Source of the DNA: a virus
Length of the DNA: 44,637 bases
IMG/VR virus record: IMGVR_UViG_3300049216_000614
Location: 1 to 44,637 of that record
Reading direction: 5' to 3' (one strand)
Position numbers and translations under genes: made by a program. The notes below the pieces were generated by a model. The model was given only the letters and a program-made list of their open reading frames with translations. It made no database searches and had not been told where the DNA came from. Below are positions 1 to 6,752 of this stretch, in pieces (the stretch's first letter is position 1; the number at the start of each line of letters is the position of its first letter).

Positions 1-330
1 TGTTCTCAGCGCCGTTTCTGGGAACCAGAGTTTGAAGGATCGGATCTGAATTTTGCAGGCTGGGCAAAAAAATTAAGCGGTAAAGCCACCATCACCGTAG
101 GTTCAGTAGGATTGAGCGGTGACTTCTTTGGCTCTTTTGCCGGTGAAAGTTCGGAACCCAGTTCGTTAGATGAGCTGATACGCCGTTTTGACCGTGGCGA
201 TTTTGACCTGGTAGCTGTAGGCCGGCCGATATTGGTCGACCCGTTCTGGCCGAAAAAAATACATGAAGGACGTTTGAACGAATTAAAGGGTTTTTCGCGA
301 GAGGCATTGGGCGAGTTGTCGCTTAGCTAA
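1..330 (+). CDS. NADH:flavin oxidoreductase / Old Yellow Enzyme family, 3' end
   Basis: The gene enters from outside the window and only about 109 C-terminal residues are visible. The reading frame runs from base 1 to the TAA at 328-330. The motif DLVAVGRPILVDPFWPKKI matches the C-terminal part of the Old Yellow Enzyme TIM barrel, where the conserved GRPxLxDP segment helps hold FMN. Such enzymes reduce activated C=C bonds of enones using NAD(P)H in the cytoplasm. A terminator hairpin follows directly, so the gene ends its own transcript. It belongs to the host chromosome, outside the prophage. The exact subfamily (N-ethylmaleimide reductase type or another) cannot be set from this fragment. 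Confidence 0.8.
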   Translation, partial: CSQRRFWEPEFEGSDLNFAGWAKKLSGKATITVGSVGLSGDFFGSFAGESSEPSSLDELIRRFDRGDFDLVAVGRPILVDPFWPKKIHEGRLNELKGFSREALGELSLS

Positions 331-351
331 TTTATATATAATGAGAATAAT

Positions 352-394
352 AAAGCCATTCGCATGGATAAAATGTGAATGGCTTTTGTTTTTT
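352..394 (+). terminator. Terminator of the Old Yellow Enzyme gene
   Basis: A 10-bp inverted repeat (AAAGCCATTC at 352-361 and GAATGGCTTT at 377-386) is followed by a T-rich tract, the form of an intrinsic terminator. Confidence 0.8.
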
Positions 395-514
395 TTAAAA
401 TAATGGTGAGGTTAAATATTGGCTACAGGCTGAATCGGCAGTAAAAAAGTGATGGCTGATTTTGAGACGTTGAATAAATGATTAAATTGCCTTTTTAATT
501 TAACCATATCACCA

Positions 515-1063
515 ATGACTAAATTTTACCTGTCTTTATTTTTACTATTTTTTACCGGTATTTTATTCCATCAAACTGCAGAGGCGCAGATAGACACCAG
601 CGGCGGCAAGGGAATAACCTACGTCGAGATCTATTATTCGCTTACCAATACGCCGGGTACCTTTGCCGGTAAATCCAACCTCTCGCTTGAGCTGGGAAAA
701 CAATGGAGCGTATTCAGTATCGGTTTTGACGTTGGTAAAACGACCCTGGACCGTGTACAAGGCGGTGATACCTCAGTTTATTTTGAGATCAGGCCCAACC
801 TGAATATTTTTCAGCAGGGCCGGTTTACCAATACCCTTACCATAGGCGGCGGCTATGTTTTGAACGCCAAAAATAATTTTTTGAGCGAACTAACGTCGGG
901 TATAGAATATACTGCTAACGACCACCTGCACGTGAACGTTAACTTCGGGCAATTTTATTATAGCGGCAGGTACACCGCCCAAACCGCGACCTTTTTCGGC
1001 ACCTCCATCTCTTACTATTTTGTACCCTATACCAGCCGTTCATCTATTTTAAAGCCGAAGTAA
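515..1063 (+). CDS. Secreted outer-membrane beta-barrel-like protein
   Basis: The 182-residue product starts with a clear Sec signal peptide: MTK, a run of Leu/Phe/Ile to about residue 20, then AEAQ as the likely cleavage site. The mature part alternates polar and hydrophobic residues, is rich in Gly, Tyr, Thr and Asn, and ends in a strand with aromatic residues (SISYYFVPY) near the C terminus, as in small outer-membrane barrels. No catalytic motif is visible. It is probably a host porin-like or structural barrel protein; a soluble periplasmic beta protein is the alternative. It stands alone, with about 180 bp of free upstream sequence, and is not part of the prophage. Confidence 0.55.
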   Translation: MTKFYLSLFLLFFTGILFHQTAEAQIDTSGGKGITYVEIYYSLTNTPGTFAGKSNLSLELGKQWSVFSIGFDVGKTTLDRVQGGDTSVYFEIRPNLNIFQQGRFTNTLTIGGGYVLNAKNNFLSELTSGIEYTANDHLHVNVNFGQFYYSGRYTAQTATFFGTSISYYFVPYTSRSSILKPK

Positions 1064-1185
1064 AGGATGTGGGAATGACAAATCTTGATAAAGATCCATA
1101 GGAAACTTACAGCTTTAAAAAACCAAAATCAGATGGTTGATATTTATATCTAAACTTGTTAAATTTATTAGCTAAATATAGTGTT

Positions 1186-1404
1186 ATGGCATTGGCATTG
1201 AATAAACATACCGAATTAAATCCTGTACAGGTAAGTCTGCTCCGATTATTTAACAGGCCTATGTCAGAAAAAGAAACGCTGGAAATAAGAAATTTGCTGG
1301 TAGAACACTATTCCGAAATATTGGAACACGAAGTTACTAAGGCTATCTCGGAAAAGGGTTATACGGCTGAAGACCTCGATAATTTGCTAAACGCTGAAAG
1401 TTGA
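1186..1404 (+). CDS. Antitoxin-like protein paired with a truncated PIN toxin
   Basis: The product is 72 residues from ATG 1186; a TTG 30 bases upstream is possible but less likely. It is helical and charged, with a segment about SEKETLEIRNLLVEHYSEILEHEV and an acidic C terminus. I recognise this type as the small protein encoded directly before PIN-domain toxins in Bacteroidetes, though this rests on context and style. Its stop overlaps the start of the next frame (TGATG), the usual coupling of antitoxin and toxin. Because the toxin is cut short, the antitoxin would now be an orphan. By type II logic it would bind and block the PIN RNase and repress its own promoter. Confidence 0.55.
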   Translation: MALALNKHTELNPVQVSLLRLFNRPMSEKETLEIRNLLVEHYSEILEHEVTKAISEKGYTAEDLDNLLNAES

Positions 1405-1454
1405 TGCGGGTGGTTATCGACACCAATTGCCTGATAGCTTCGATATCAATCTAA
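1404..1454 (+). pseudogene. PIN-domain toxin, truncated after 16 codons
   Basis: From ATG 1404 the frame reads MRVVIDTNCLIASISI and stops at TAA 1452-1454. The opening MRVVIDTNCLIAS is the classic first strand of PIN nucleases, with the metal-binding Asp in DTN. A full PIN toxin is about 130-150 residues, so nearly all of the protein is missing. The rest is not found downstream in this window: the next gene lies on the opposite strand and its stop codon touches this point. The simplest reading is that the element now occupying the downstream sequence was inserted here, with the remainder beyond the right edge. An older deletion is the alternative. Confidence 0.7.
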
Positions 1455-1960
1455 TACCAACTCTTAAGACGTTCTTTATCTTCATCGCTTTCTGCGATCA
1501 AATCTTTATCGGCAAATAATTCATCAATACTAAAAGCGATGTCAGATGCCACACTACCATGCCTGATTATATTGATTATCCAGTTGCCACCACAAAACCA
1601 GCTAAAGAAACCAATACCGATCCACAAAGAATCGCCGGTTTTAAATCCAAAAATTGCCATAACAGTCGACATAATTGCTGCGGCTATAAATAATTTACGC
1701 ATATTAATTTGATAAATTAAAAACCAGTTGCTGTCCTTATAAAGCAAATTAAAGATGCCGTTGTCAACGCTTCCAAAAAGCGCCCCTCTCCATCGAGATG
1801 TTGTGCCCTTATAGCCAACGCTCATGTCTTCAAAAACAACGTTATTTGCGTTGTCTTCTAATATTGATTTTTGTATAAAAAGTAATATCTGCTGTTTATT
1901 ATCCGGAGTTATAGTCGTTTTTAATTTCCTGTTAAAGTTTACAGAAATAGGGAAAATCAT
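1451..1960 (-). CDS. Hypothetical membrane protein with two TM segments
   Basis: The 169-residue product has a polar N-terminal domain (about residues 1-87), two adjacent hydrophobic helices (about 89-106, LFIAAAIMSTVMAIFGF, and 111-132), then a polar, acidic tail. I do not recognise the family. It is AT-rich and lies between the truncated PIN gene and the repressor candidate, on the same strand as the repressor. It could therefore be a lysogenic-conversion gene carried at the left end of the prophage, or a host gene. A membrane location is all the sequence supports. Confidence 0.55.
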   Translation of the reverse strand: MIFPISVNFNRKLKTTITPDNKQQILLFIQKSILEDNANNVVFEDMSVGYKGTTSRWRGALFGSVDNGIFNLLYKDSNWFLIYQINMRKLFIAAAIMSTVMAIFGFKTGDSLWIGIGFFSWFCGGNWIINIIRHGSVASDIAFSIDELFADKDLIAESDEDKERLKSWY

Positions 1961-2039
1961 TGTTTAATTAATTTATAAATAAAGATAACAGATATTTTTA
2001 TAAAGGCTTAATGTGAAGTTTGGAGAAAACAATCAAAAT

Positions 2040-2068
2040 AAAAAAACCCTTCAACTTCTGCTGAAAGG
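2040..2068 (-). terminator. Leftward terminator after the repressor gene
   Basis: Read on the minus strand, CCTTTCA and TGAAGGG form a hairpin with a small bulge, followed by seven T. It lies about 90 bp beyond the stop of the leftward gene at 2161-2547. A second hairpin, AAGTGACC/GGTTACTT with one wobble pair, lies between them. Nothing else is seen in the 200-bp gap 1961-2160. Confidence 0.6.
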
Positions 2069-2160
2069 CTTTCCTTAAGTGACCTGGGAGAGGTTACTTT
2101 CATTAGCTTAATGCATTAACTATCAGTGCTATTTTAAATTCCGTGCGAAACATTTGCAGA

Positions 2161-2547
2161 TTATTCGAATGTTAGGCCGTTTTTATTTGCTTCGCGTTCC
2201 ATCGTGGCCAGCATCTTATCGAGATGTTCGGTCAAGGTTTCCCTGTCACCGGTTACCTTGAATTGTAGCGTGAATTTTTTCTTTGTCCGGTAATCGTGGC
2301 CTGGTTCGGAAAGCTGCAGAGCAGGTCCGCCTTTGTTTACCTGGCACCAATTATAGTAGTCGATAATGATATCGAAATCAAGCGCTTTTGATATTTGTTC
2401 TATAACACCCAACTGGATTGATGAAATGCTATTTATTTTTTCGAACCAACTTAATGACTTATCGATCTCCGCTAAAAGCCAGGGCAATTTCTTTCCCATG
2501 GCCTCATATTTTTGTTTAACTCGCTCTTTAAAAGGGTAATCTTCCAT
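2161..2547 (-). CDS. Putative phage repressor, divergent Cro/CI-like HTH
   Basis: The product is 128 residues. Residues about 18-62 (LPWLLAEIDKSLSWFEKINSISSIQLGVIEQISKALDFDI) have the spacing of a Cro/CI helix-turn-helix: a first helix, a short turn with SLSWFEK as a possible recognition helix, and the typical ending 'IEQISKALDFDI'. The remaining half is polar and may be an oligomerisation domain. Its position is strong support: it is transcribed away from the long rightward early operon, across a 165-bp region full of short repeats. In temperate phages this is the place of the lysogeny repressor. The HTH match is by eye and weak, so another leftward regulator is possible. Confidence 0.55.
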   Translation of the reverse strand: MEDYPFKERVKQKYEAMGKKLPWLLAEIDKSLSWFEKINSISSIQLGVIEQISKALDFDIIIDYYNWCQVNKGGPALQLSEPGHDYRTKKKFTLQFKVTGDRETLTEHLDKMLATMEREANKNGLTFE

Positions 2548-2551
2548 ATTT

Positions 2552-2690
2552 CCCGTAAAATAATCGTACTGAAAATCAATAAGTTATCCATCAGCCCGTA
2601 AAATAATACCGTAAATATTTGTTAGCGCGTAAATAATTACTGATAATTGACTGAAATTACAGTGACAAATTACTGAAAAACAACTGAATT
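2552..2690. promoter_or_regulatory. Operator/promoter region with repeated motifs
   Basis: The gap between the leftward repressor candidate and the rightward operon holds two repeat families. CCCGTAAAATAAT occurs exactly at 2552-2564 and 2595-2607, with relatives CCGTAAATATTT (2609-2620) and GCGTAAATAATTA (2627-2639). TTACTGA occurs at 2637-2643 and 2670-2676, with further ACTGAA copies at 2568, 2650 and 2683. Multiple direct copies between divergent regulators are the usual form of operators for two competing phage repressors. One family may serve each regulator; that assignment is inference. The region is AT-rich and must also hold both divergent promoters, but I could not fix a clear TAnnTTTG. 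Confidence 0.65.
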
Positions 2691-2712
2691 TATACAATAC
2701 CAATTAATTAGT

Positions 2713-2961
2713 ATGGCAGATATAGCTATAGGTAGTAAGATTCCAACAACATTTTTACCTGATGATTGGAGAGCTGTGGGAGCGAAGGAATTTACCTGTT
2801 CGGAAAATACGGTGGAGAGAGTGGTATACGGAATAGCAGCAAAGACTTCCAGGAACTTGCAAATATTTGATTTCATGCTGGCGTTGGCATTGGAGGGCAA
2901 ATACAAAGCAGAGGAAGAAGAGGCGGAAAGGCAGAAACGTTTAACCGATTTAACCGACTAA
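2713..2961 (+). CDS. Small Cro-like DNA-binding protein candidate
   Basis: The 82-residue product opens the rightward operon. Residues about 17-42 (DDWRAVGAKEFTCSENTVERVVYGIA) look like a compact helix-turn-helix with 'CSENTVERVVYG' as recognition helix, followed by an aliphatic helix and a long charged C-terminal helix (EEEEAERQKRL). Small proteins of this pattern are common as the first gene after the control region in Bacteroidetes prophages. The role of Cro-type early regulator is inferred from position and the HTH-like stretch. Start ATG 2713 has no strong Shine-Dalgarno. Confidence 0.55.
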   Translation: MADIAIGSKIPTTFLPDDWRAVGAKEFTCSENTVERVVYGIAAKTSRNLQIFDFMLALALEGKYKAEEEEAERQKRLTDLTD

Positions 2962-2963
2962 CC

Positions 2964-3527
2964 ATGAACCCAATACCTGCAGGCGCGCTCGATCACAATT
3001 TTGAATTTTTTACTCATGAAGGCCTGTACGCATTCTGTCTTAACCATGGTAAGGTTTCCGCGTTCGAGGAATGGCCGAATGAGCTGATCGATCATATCTA
3101 TGACGAAATGTGTTTGGGCTATCCTGATAAAGCTTTCTACCTCAATAAAATGGGGGTGTATGGCAAAAAGGAAATGGTTCGGCAGCTGATCATCTGCAAT
3201 TACGGCGCCTTTGATCATAACGCGGACATGGTGGACGGCAAGCTGCAGCAGCCTGAGTATTGGGATTGCCCGGTGCGCAGCAGCTGTAAATTCGACGGCA
3301 AGGTTTGTAATGGCTGCAAGACCGACACCGGCAAGCAGCTCACCGCGCACCAAGTACAAATTCTTAAATATGTGGTTGCCGGCCATGCCAATAAAGTGAT
3401 CGCCGGCATGATGGGGATATCTAAATATACGGTCGACAAGCATTGTACCCTGATCTGCAAAAAGACAGGACTTTTTACCAAGGTCGACCTTACCAGTTTC
3501 GCTTACCAAAAACGCATCGTACAATGA
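2964..3527 (+). CDS. LuxR-type HTH protein with a Cys-rich segment
   Basis: The C-terminal third of the 187-residue product (about 126-187) is a LuxR/GerE helix-turn-helix: LTAHQVQILKYVVAGHANKVIAGMMGISKYTVDKHCTLICKKTG. Ahead of it, residues about 101-118 carry CPxxxxCxxxxxxCxxC, which could bind a metal. There is no receiver domain, so it does not look like a standard two-component regulator. It starts two bases after the preceding stop and overlaps the next gene by ATGA, so it is part of the early operon. A role as activator of later phage genes is possible but not shown; the metal site and the absent sensor domain are what stand out. Confidence 0.7.
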   Translation: MNPIPAGALDHNFEFFTHEGLYAFCLNHGKVSAFEEWPNELIDHIYDEMCLGYPDKAFYLNKMGVYGKKEMVRQLIICNYGAFDHNADMVDGKLQQPEYWDCPVRSSCKFDGKVCNGCKTDTGKQLTAHQVQILKYVVAGHANKVIAGMMGISKYTVDKHCTLICKKTGLFTKVDLTSFAYQKRIVQ

Positions 3528-3955
3528 TACAGGCTACAGGATTTCACCAGGCTAATGTAATGCTGCTCGAGATCAGTTACCCGGGCGCCACCAAAACCGA
3601 GTTTAAAACCATCTATGGCGAAACCCGCGAGCAGCGCGATCAGCGCGGGTGGGAATATATCTACCAGCTAAATAAGAACCGGATATCGGTTACGCTCTGC
3701 AGCTGGTTAAAGCAGCGCATGTTCGGTTTAAAGGATTATTCGACCGCGAGATCGGCCCAGGCTGCCCGGTTGCTGGTGCTGATGAATTACCATAACCAAT
3801 TTCACTACCTGAAAATGTGCAAGCTTATAGCGGACAACCGCGCGGCCATTGAGGAAGTGGCGCCCGGTGAGCAATCGAGGTTTTACAACGATTATAAGAA
3901 CCGCATCCTCCCGATCCTGGAGGAATGCGATCTGATGAAAGGAGCGAAGCCATGA
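3524..3955 (+). CDS. Hypothetical early protein
   Basis: ATG 3524 overlaps the previous stop (ATGA) and sets the start; the frame extends further upstream without a better start. The product is 143 residues, basic and helical, with 'YGETREQRDQRGWEYIYQLNKNRISV' in the first half and several Tyr-rich helices later. I do not recognise a family. Its place in the early operon suggests a role in takeover or replication, but nothing in the sequence defines one. Confidence 0.65.
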   Translation: MIQATGFHQANVMLLEISYPGATKTEFKTIYGETREQRDQRGWEYIYQLNKNRISVTLCSWLKQRMFGLKDYSTARSAQAARLLVLMNYHNQFHYLKMCKLIADNRAAIEEVAPGEQSRFYNDYKNRILPILEECDLMKGAKP

Positions 3956-4152
3956 CTAACGCGACGCTGACCAAACTGGATATACTGCTGGAGCGCCGGT
4001 TGCATTATCAAAAAATGCGGATGATATACGGCCAGGAGTTTAACGAGCTGCTGGCTCAAAAATATCTGAGTGACACGGAGGAATGGATAGACCGGATTTT
4101 GGAAGAGATCACGCTGCCATACCTACCAGGAATTTTAAAAACTGGAAGATAG
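3952..4152 (+). CDS. Hypothetical small early protein
   Basis: The product is 66 residues from ATG 3952, again overlapping the preceding stop as ATGA. It is predicted to be almost fully helical (TKLDILLERRLHYQKMRMIYGQEFNELLAQKYL). No family is recognised. It is the last gene before the long non-coding stretch at 4153-4604, so readthrough of the operon would carry the structured RNA described there. Confidence 0.6.
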   Translation: MTNATLTKLDILLERRLHYQKMRMIYGQEFNELLAQKYLSDTEEWIDRILEEITLPYLPGILKTGR

Positions 4153-4604
4153 TTCTTTAAGGCGGAGGGTTAGTGTACCTCTCCATAACAACCGGTTACA
4201 GTTCCGGAAGTATTTGGGCATTCGTTCTTTATAAGAGTCAAAAAATTAACAGCAAAGCTGTTTTGAGGCTGGCCAGCCCTGTCGGTATTCGGATAGAACC
4301 AACTTGATCAACTGGCTATCGCAGAACGGAGATCGTCAATGGCCAAGGCGATAGGAGCCCCGTAAGAGAAAGTCCTCTTAGCTCCAAATGTGTGTGTAGT
4401 TCAATGGACAGAATGACTCGGGTATGCTTTGCTACACGAGCGGATAGAGGTTCGAATCCTTTCATACACTCAACCGGTTTCATAACCCGGTTTGCGGCTT
4501 CTTCCATGTGGCCGTAATTGTGATAAGGTTTAGGTTTAGGACTCTGAGACGCGATGTTGAGGAGTCCTTATTTAAAAGCTAATTATTAACTAAAACATAA
4601 AAAA
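4153..4604 (+). ncRNA. Non-coding stretch rich in hairpins, possible structured RNA
   Basis: This 452-bp gap in an otherwise gap-free operon holds no credible gene on either strand but many short perfect stems: GGAGGG/CTCTCC (4164-4184, one wobble), AACAGC/GCTGTT around AAA, the 12-bp palindrome GGCTGGCCAGCC, TATCGC/GCGATA (4318-4353), GGAGC/GCTCC enclosing TAAGAG/CTCTTA (4354-4385), then the tRNA-like domain, AACCGG/CCGGTT, CGGC/GCCG and AGGACTC/GAGTCCT (4536-4566). CAACCGGTT is repeated at 4189 and 4469; its palindromic core could join the two ends. The orientation is taken from the operon and the tRNA-like part. No family was recognised. Confidence 0.55.
4388..4468 (+). tRNA. tRNA-like element with an abnormal anticodon arm
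   Basis: The parts fit tRNA order. Acceptor ATGTGTG pairs with CATACAC (6 of 7 pairs, one G-U). TA at positions 8-9 is followed by D-arm GTTC/GAAT with GG in the loop. The T-arm AGAGG/CCTTT encloses TTCGAAT (one G-U). The variable region is 4 nt and CCA is not encoded. The anticodon arm is wrong for decoding: a four-pair stem CTCG/CGAG encloses a 16-nt loop (4419-4434) that can extend as GTA/TAC and GC/GC around TTT. So this is a tRNA mimic, a decayed tRNA, or one with a small insertion, rather than a normal isoacceptor. Confidence 0.6.
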
Positions 4605-4823
4605 ATGGGACTGAAATTAGAAAATGCGGAGCAAATTATTGAGACACTTCAAAAGCATCTTCCTGATGCCAGGATAAAGAACGTGGTATCGAGTGTAACA
4701 GCTACTATTCAAGGACCTTTTGCAGGATCAATCTTAAAAGAAATTATCCACGAGGTTGTGTTTTTCAACTGTGATTTTTCGATCTATCGCTCAGGGACCG
4801 GGCTAACTATCAAATTCGTTTAA
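4605..4823 (+). CDS. Hypothetical small protein
   Basis: The product is 72 residues from ATG 4605, which follows a run of A without a clear Shine-Dalgarno. It reads as a helix (ENAEQIIETLQKHLP) and then an alternating hydrophobic/polar second half (VVSSVTATIQGPF, EVVFFNCDFSIYRSG) typical of a small alpha/beta fold. No family is recognised. It follows the structured non-coding stretch and precedes the MazG-type gene by three bases, so it is probably cotranscribed with that gene. Confidence 0.55.
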   Translation: MGLKLENAEQIIETLQKHLPDARIKNVVSSVTATIQGPFAGSILKEIIHEVVFFNCDFSIYRSGTGLTIKFV

Positions 4824-4826
4824 CCG

Positions 4827-5174
4827 ATGGAGCCAACGCCATTCGAGATACTCGTTCACAAGCATTCTCTTTTAAAAGGGGATTTGCTTTATAACTCAAA
4901 CGCCCTGGCCGGCGAGGTTGGTGAGTGTGCCAACATCGTTAAAAAGATGCAGATGGCGGTGATCAAACCGGAGTGGACGCAGCAAACCGAGGCTGAGCGC
5001 CTGAAAACGCCGGAGTATTTTTTGCCGAAGCTACAGGATGAGTTGGGTGATGTGCTGTTTTATCTTACCCGGATGATCAACGATACCGGCCTGTCGCTCG
5101 AGGATATCATGCAGCTGCAGCAGGAGAAGCTGGAAAATCAATCTATTCAATACAAACGAACTTTTTTAAAATGA
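4827..5174 (+). CDS. MazG-like nucleotide pyrophosphohydrolase
   Basis: The 115-residue product has the two metal-binding helices of the MazG/all-alpha NTP pyrophosphatase family: 'ALAGEVGECANIVKK' (ExxE) and 'LQDELGDVLFYLTRM' (ExxD), separated by about 36 residues. These enzymes hydrolyse (d)NTPs to the monophosphate and pyrophosphate in the cytoplasm. Phage versions are thought to clean the nucleotide pool or lower alarmones during infection; which applies here is unknown. It is a short single-domain form and it overlaps the next small gene by ATGA within the early operon. Confidence 0.88.
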   Translation: MEPTPFEILVHKHSLLKGDLLYNSNALAGEVGECANIVKKMQMAVIKPEWTQQTEAERLKTPEYFLPKLQDELGDVLFYLTRMINDTGLSLEDIMQLQQEKLENQSIQYKRTFLK

Positions 5175-5305
5175 TCTACGCATTACCCTTTTACATCGGC
5201 GGCGCAGCGCTGCTGATCATGGCCTGGAAAGAATGGCGCCGACAGCGACATATGCGCCGGAATGAAAAGCATTACAAGGATTATAAAAATAGCAGGCATG
5301 AGTAA
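5171..5305 (+). CDS. Small single-TM protein
   Basis: A 44-residue frame starts at ATG 5171, overlapping the stop of the MazG-like gene (ATGA), and ends at TAA 5303-5305 inside the start of the next gene. It has one hydrophobic segment (YALPFYIGGAALLIMAW) followed by a strongly basic tail rich in Arg, His and Lys, the pattern of a small inner-membrane protein with its C terminus in the cytoplasm. The double overlap with both neighbours is the main support. Function unknown. Confidence 0.55.
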   Translation: MIYALPFYIGGAALLIMAWKEWRRQRHMRRNEKHYKDYKNSRHE

Positions 5306-5648
5306 AATTATAATAATAATTGGGGGAGATAATCCGCGAAATACTAAAAAAGTGGAAGAGTTGGCTGCCGGTAAAAAAGTTGCTTATCAGCGTCTTGATG
5401 AAGAGTTCAAACGAATCAACTTTGCCGGTGGGCTCGACTATTATGTATTAGATGAATACACCGCATTAAATAACCCGGCAGCGGTTGACGTTTTACGAAT
5501 GTTATCTAACTTCAATATTGTTAAGACTATCACAGGTGAAAAGCCATTTCCTACAACAATTGTCACGGCTAAGATGAATATCTCTGATCTTCCACGTGAA
5601 TTGCAGGGCCCGAATTTCGAGATCATCGATTTAAATCAACTTAATTAA
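5298..5648 (+). CDS. Hypothetical alpha/beta protein
   Basis: The product is 116 residues from ATG 5298, which overlaps the preceding small gene; a longer frame from 5262 is less likely because it runs fully inside that gene. It opens with a hydrophobic strand and glycines (MSKIIIIIGGDNPRN) and contains 'LDYYVLDEYTALNNPAAVDVLRML' and 'FPTTIVTAKMNISDLP'. The order (strand plus GG, then VLDEY, then TTIVTAK) recalls a P-loop ATPase core with a Walker B-like DEY and a sensor strand, but there is no GK(S/T). It may be a degenerate NTPase partner of the following primase and helicase; no family is recognised. Confidence 0.6.
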   Translation: MSKIIIIIGGDNPRNTKKVEELAAGKKVAYQRLDEEFKRINFAGGLDYYVLDEYTALNNPAAVDVLRMLSNFNIVKTITGEKPFPTTIVTAKMNISDLPRELQGPNFEIIDLNQLN

Positions 5649-5654
5649 AAAAAT

Positions 5655-6752
5655 ATGATATCAGAAAATTCGATTGATCAGATCCACGAGCTCGACCTGG
5701 TAGAGGTGGTAAAACGTTATGTGCCGGATCTGAAACAAAAAGGCGCCAAGTATACCGGGTGCTGTCCGTTCCATAACGAGAAAACGCCAAGTTTCAGCGT
5801 CGACCCGGCTAAGAGCATTTACAAATGTTTTGGCTGTGGCGAAGGCGGCAAGGATGGTATCAAATTTATGATGAGCCTGGAGAAGATCGGGTTTATCGAC
5901 GCGGTAAAACGGCTGGCTGCCGAGTTCAACATCATCCTCGAGGAAAAGGAAGATGATCCCGACCGGAAAGAGCAGATCATGAAGCGCGACGGTTACATCA
6001 AATTGAATATGGCCGTTAAGGAAAAATATCAAAAGGAGCTACTCACGCACATTCATAGCGGTGAGGAAATAAAAATAATACCGGTATTGGATGAACTGTT
6101 TAACCGTCGCAAATTAACGCGGGAAACCATAAGCTTGTTTGAAATAGGTTACGCGCCGATCGACTGGAAGACGATCACACCAAATATTATTGAGCGAGGC
6201 CTTTACGAAGCAGGTGTTGAGCTCGGCCTGATCGCCACAAAAAACGGTAATACTTACGATACTTACCGTGGCCGTATTATTTTCCCGATCCAAAACGAAC
6301 GCGGTGAAATTATCGGGTTCGGAGGACGCAAGCTGGAGGATGGCAAAGACGATAACCCTAAATACATCAACAGCGCCGACAGCGTACTTTACAAAAAAGA
6401 GCAGGTATTGTATGGCATTTACCAGGCCGCAGCTGCTATCAAGAAAATGAGATACGCCACCATCGTCGAGGGCTATTTTGATGTTACCGCCTTTCACCAG
6501 GCCGGGATGCAAAACGCCGTCGCGCCTTGCGGAACCGCGCTCACCGATGGCCATGCCAAGTTGCTTAAAAAGTATACCAATAATATTTTGCTGATGGGGG
6601 ATGGCGACGGCGCCGGCATGAAGGCCAATCTCAAAGCAGTCGACCTTTTACTCAAACATAATTTTAAAGTGGAGATATGCCCGTTGCCGCCCGGCCATGA
6701 CCCGGACAGCTTCGCCCGGGAGTTTGAATACGTGGAGGAAACGGCATCATGA
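5655..6752 (+). CDS. DNA primase N-terminal part (CHC2 zinc finger + catalytic core + Toprim)
   Basis: The 365-residue product has the DnaG order. The zinc finger is at about 36-61 (CCPFHNEKTPSF... YKCFGCGEGG). An RNA polymerase core follows, including 'RGRIIFPIQNERGEIIGFGGRKL'. The Toprim domain has the acidic residues E272 (VEGYFDV) and D316/D318 (GDGDGAG). It makes RNA primers for phage DNA replication. It stops at 'GHDPDSFAREFE...', exactly where DnaG proteins go on to their linker and C-terminal domains. That missing segment appears at the start of the gene at 7323, after two small intervening genes. The stop overlaps the next start by ATGA. Confidence 0.9.
   Translation: MISENSIDQIHELDLVEVVKRYVPDLKQKGAKYTGCCPFHNEKTPSFSVDPAKSIYKCFGCGEGGKDGIKFMMSLEKIGFIDAVKRLAAEFNIILEEKEDDPDRKEQIMKRDGYIKLNMAVKEKYQKELLTHIHSGEEIKIIPVLDELFNRRKLTRETISLFEIGYAPIDWKTITPNIIERGLYEAGVELGLIATKNGNTYDTYRGRIIFPIQNERGEIIGFGGRKLEDGKDDNPKYINSADSVLYKKEQVLYGIYQAAAAIKKMRYATIVEGYFDVTAFHQAGMQNAVAPCGTALTDGHAKLLKKYTNNILLMGDGDGAGMKANLKAVDLLLKHNFKVEICPLPPGHDPDSFAREFEYVEETAS

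Noticed and set aside
4316-4507. Minus-strand open frame across the tRNA-like region.
   Set aside because: Its GFEPLS... stretch is the usual translation artefact of a tRNA T-arm read on the reverse strand.
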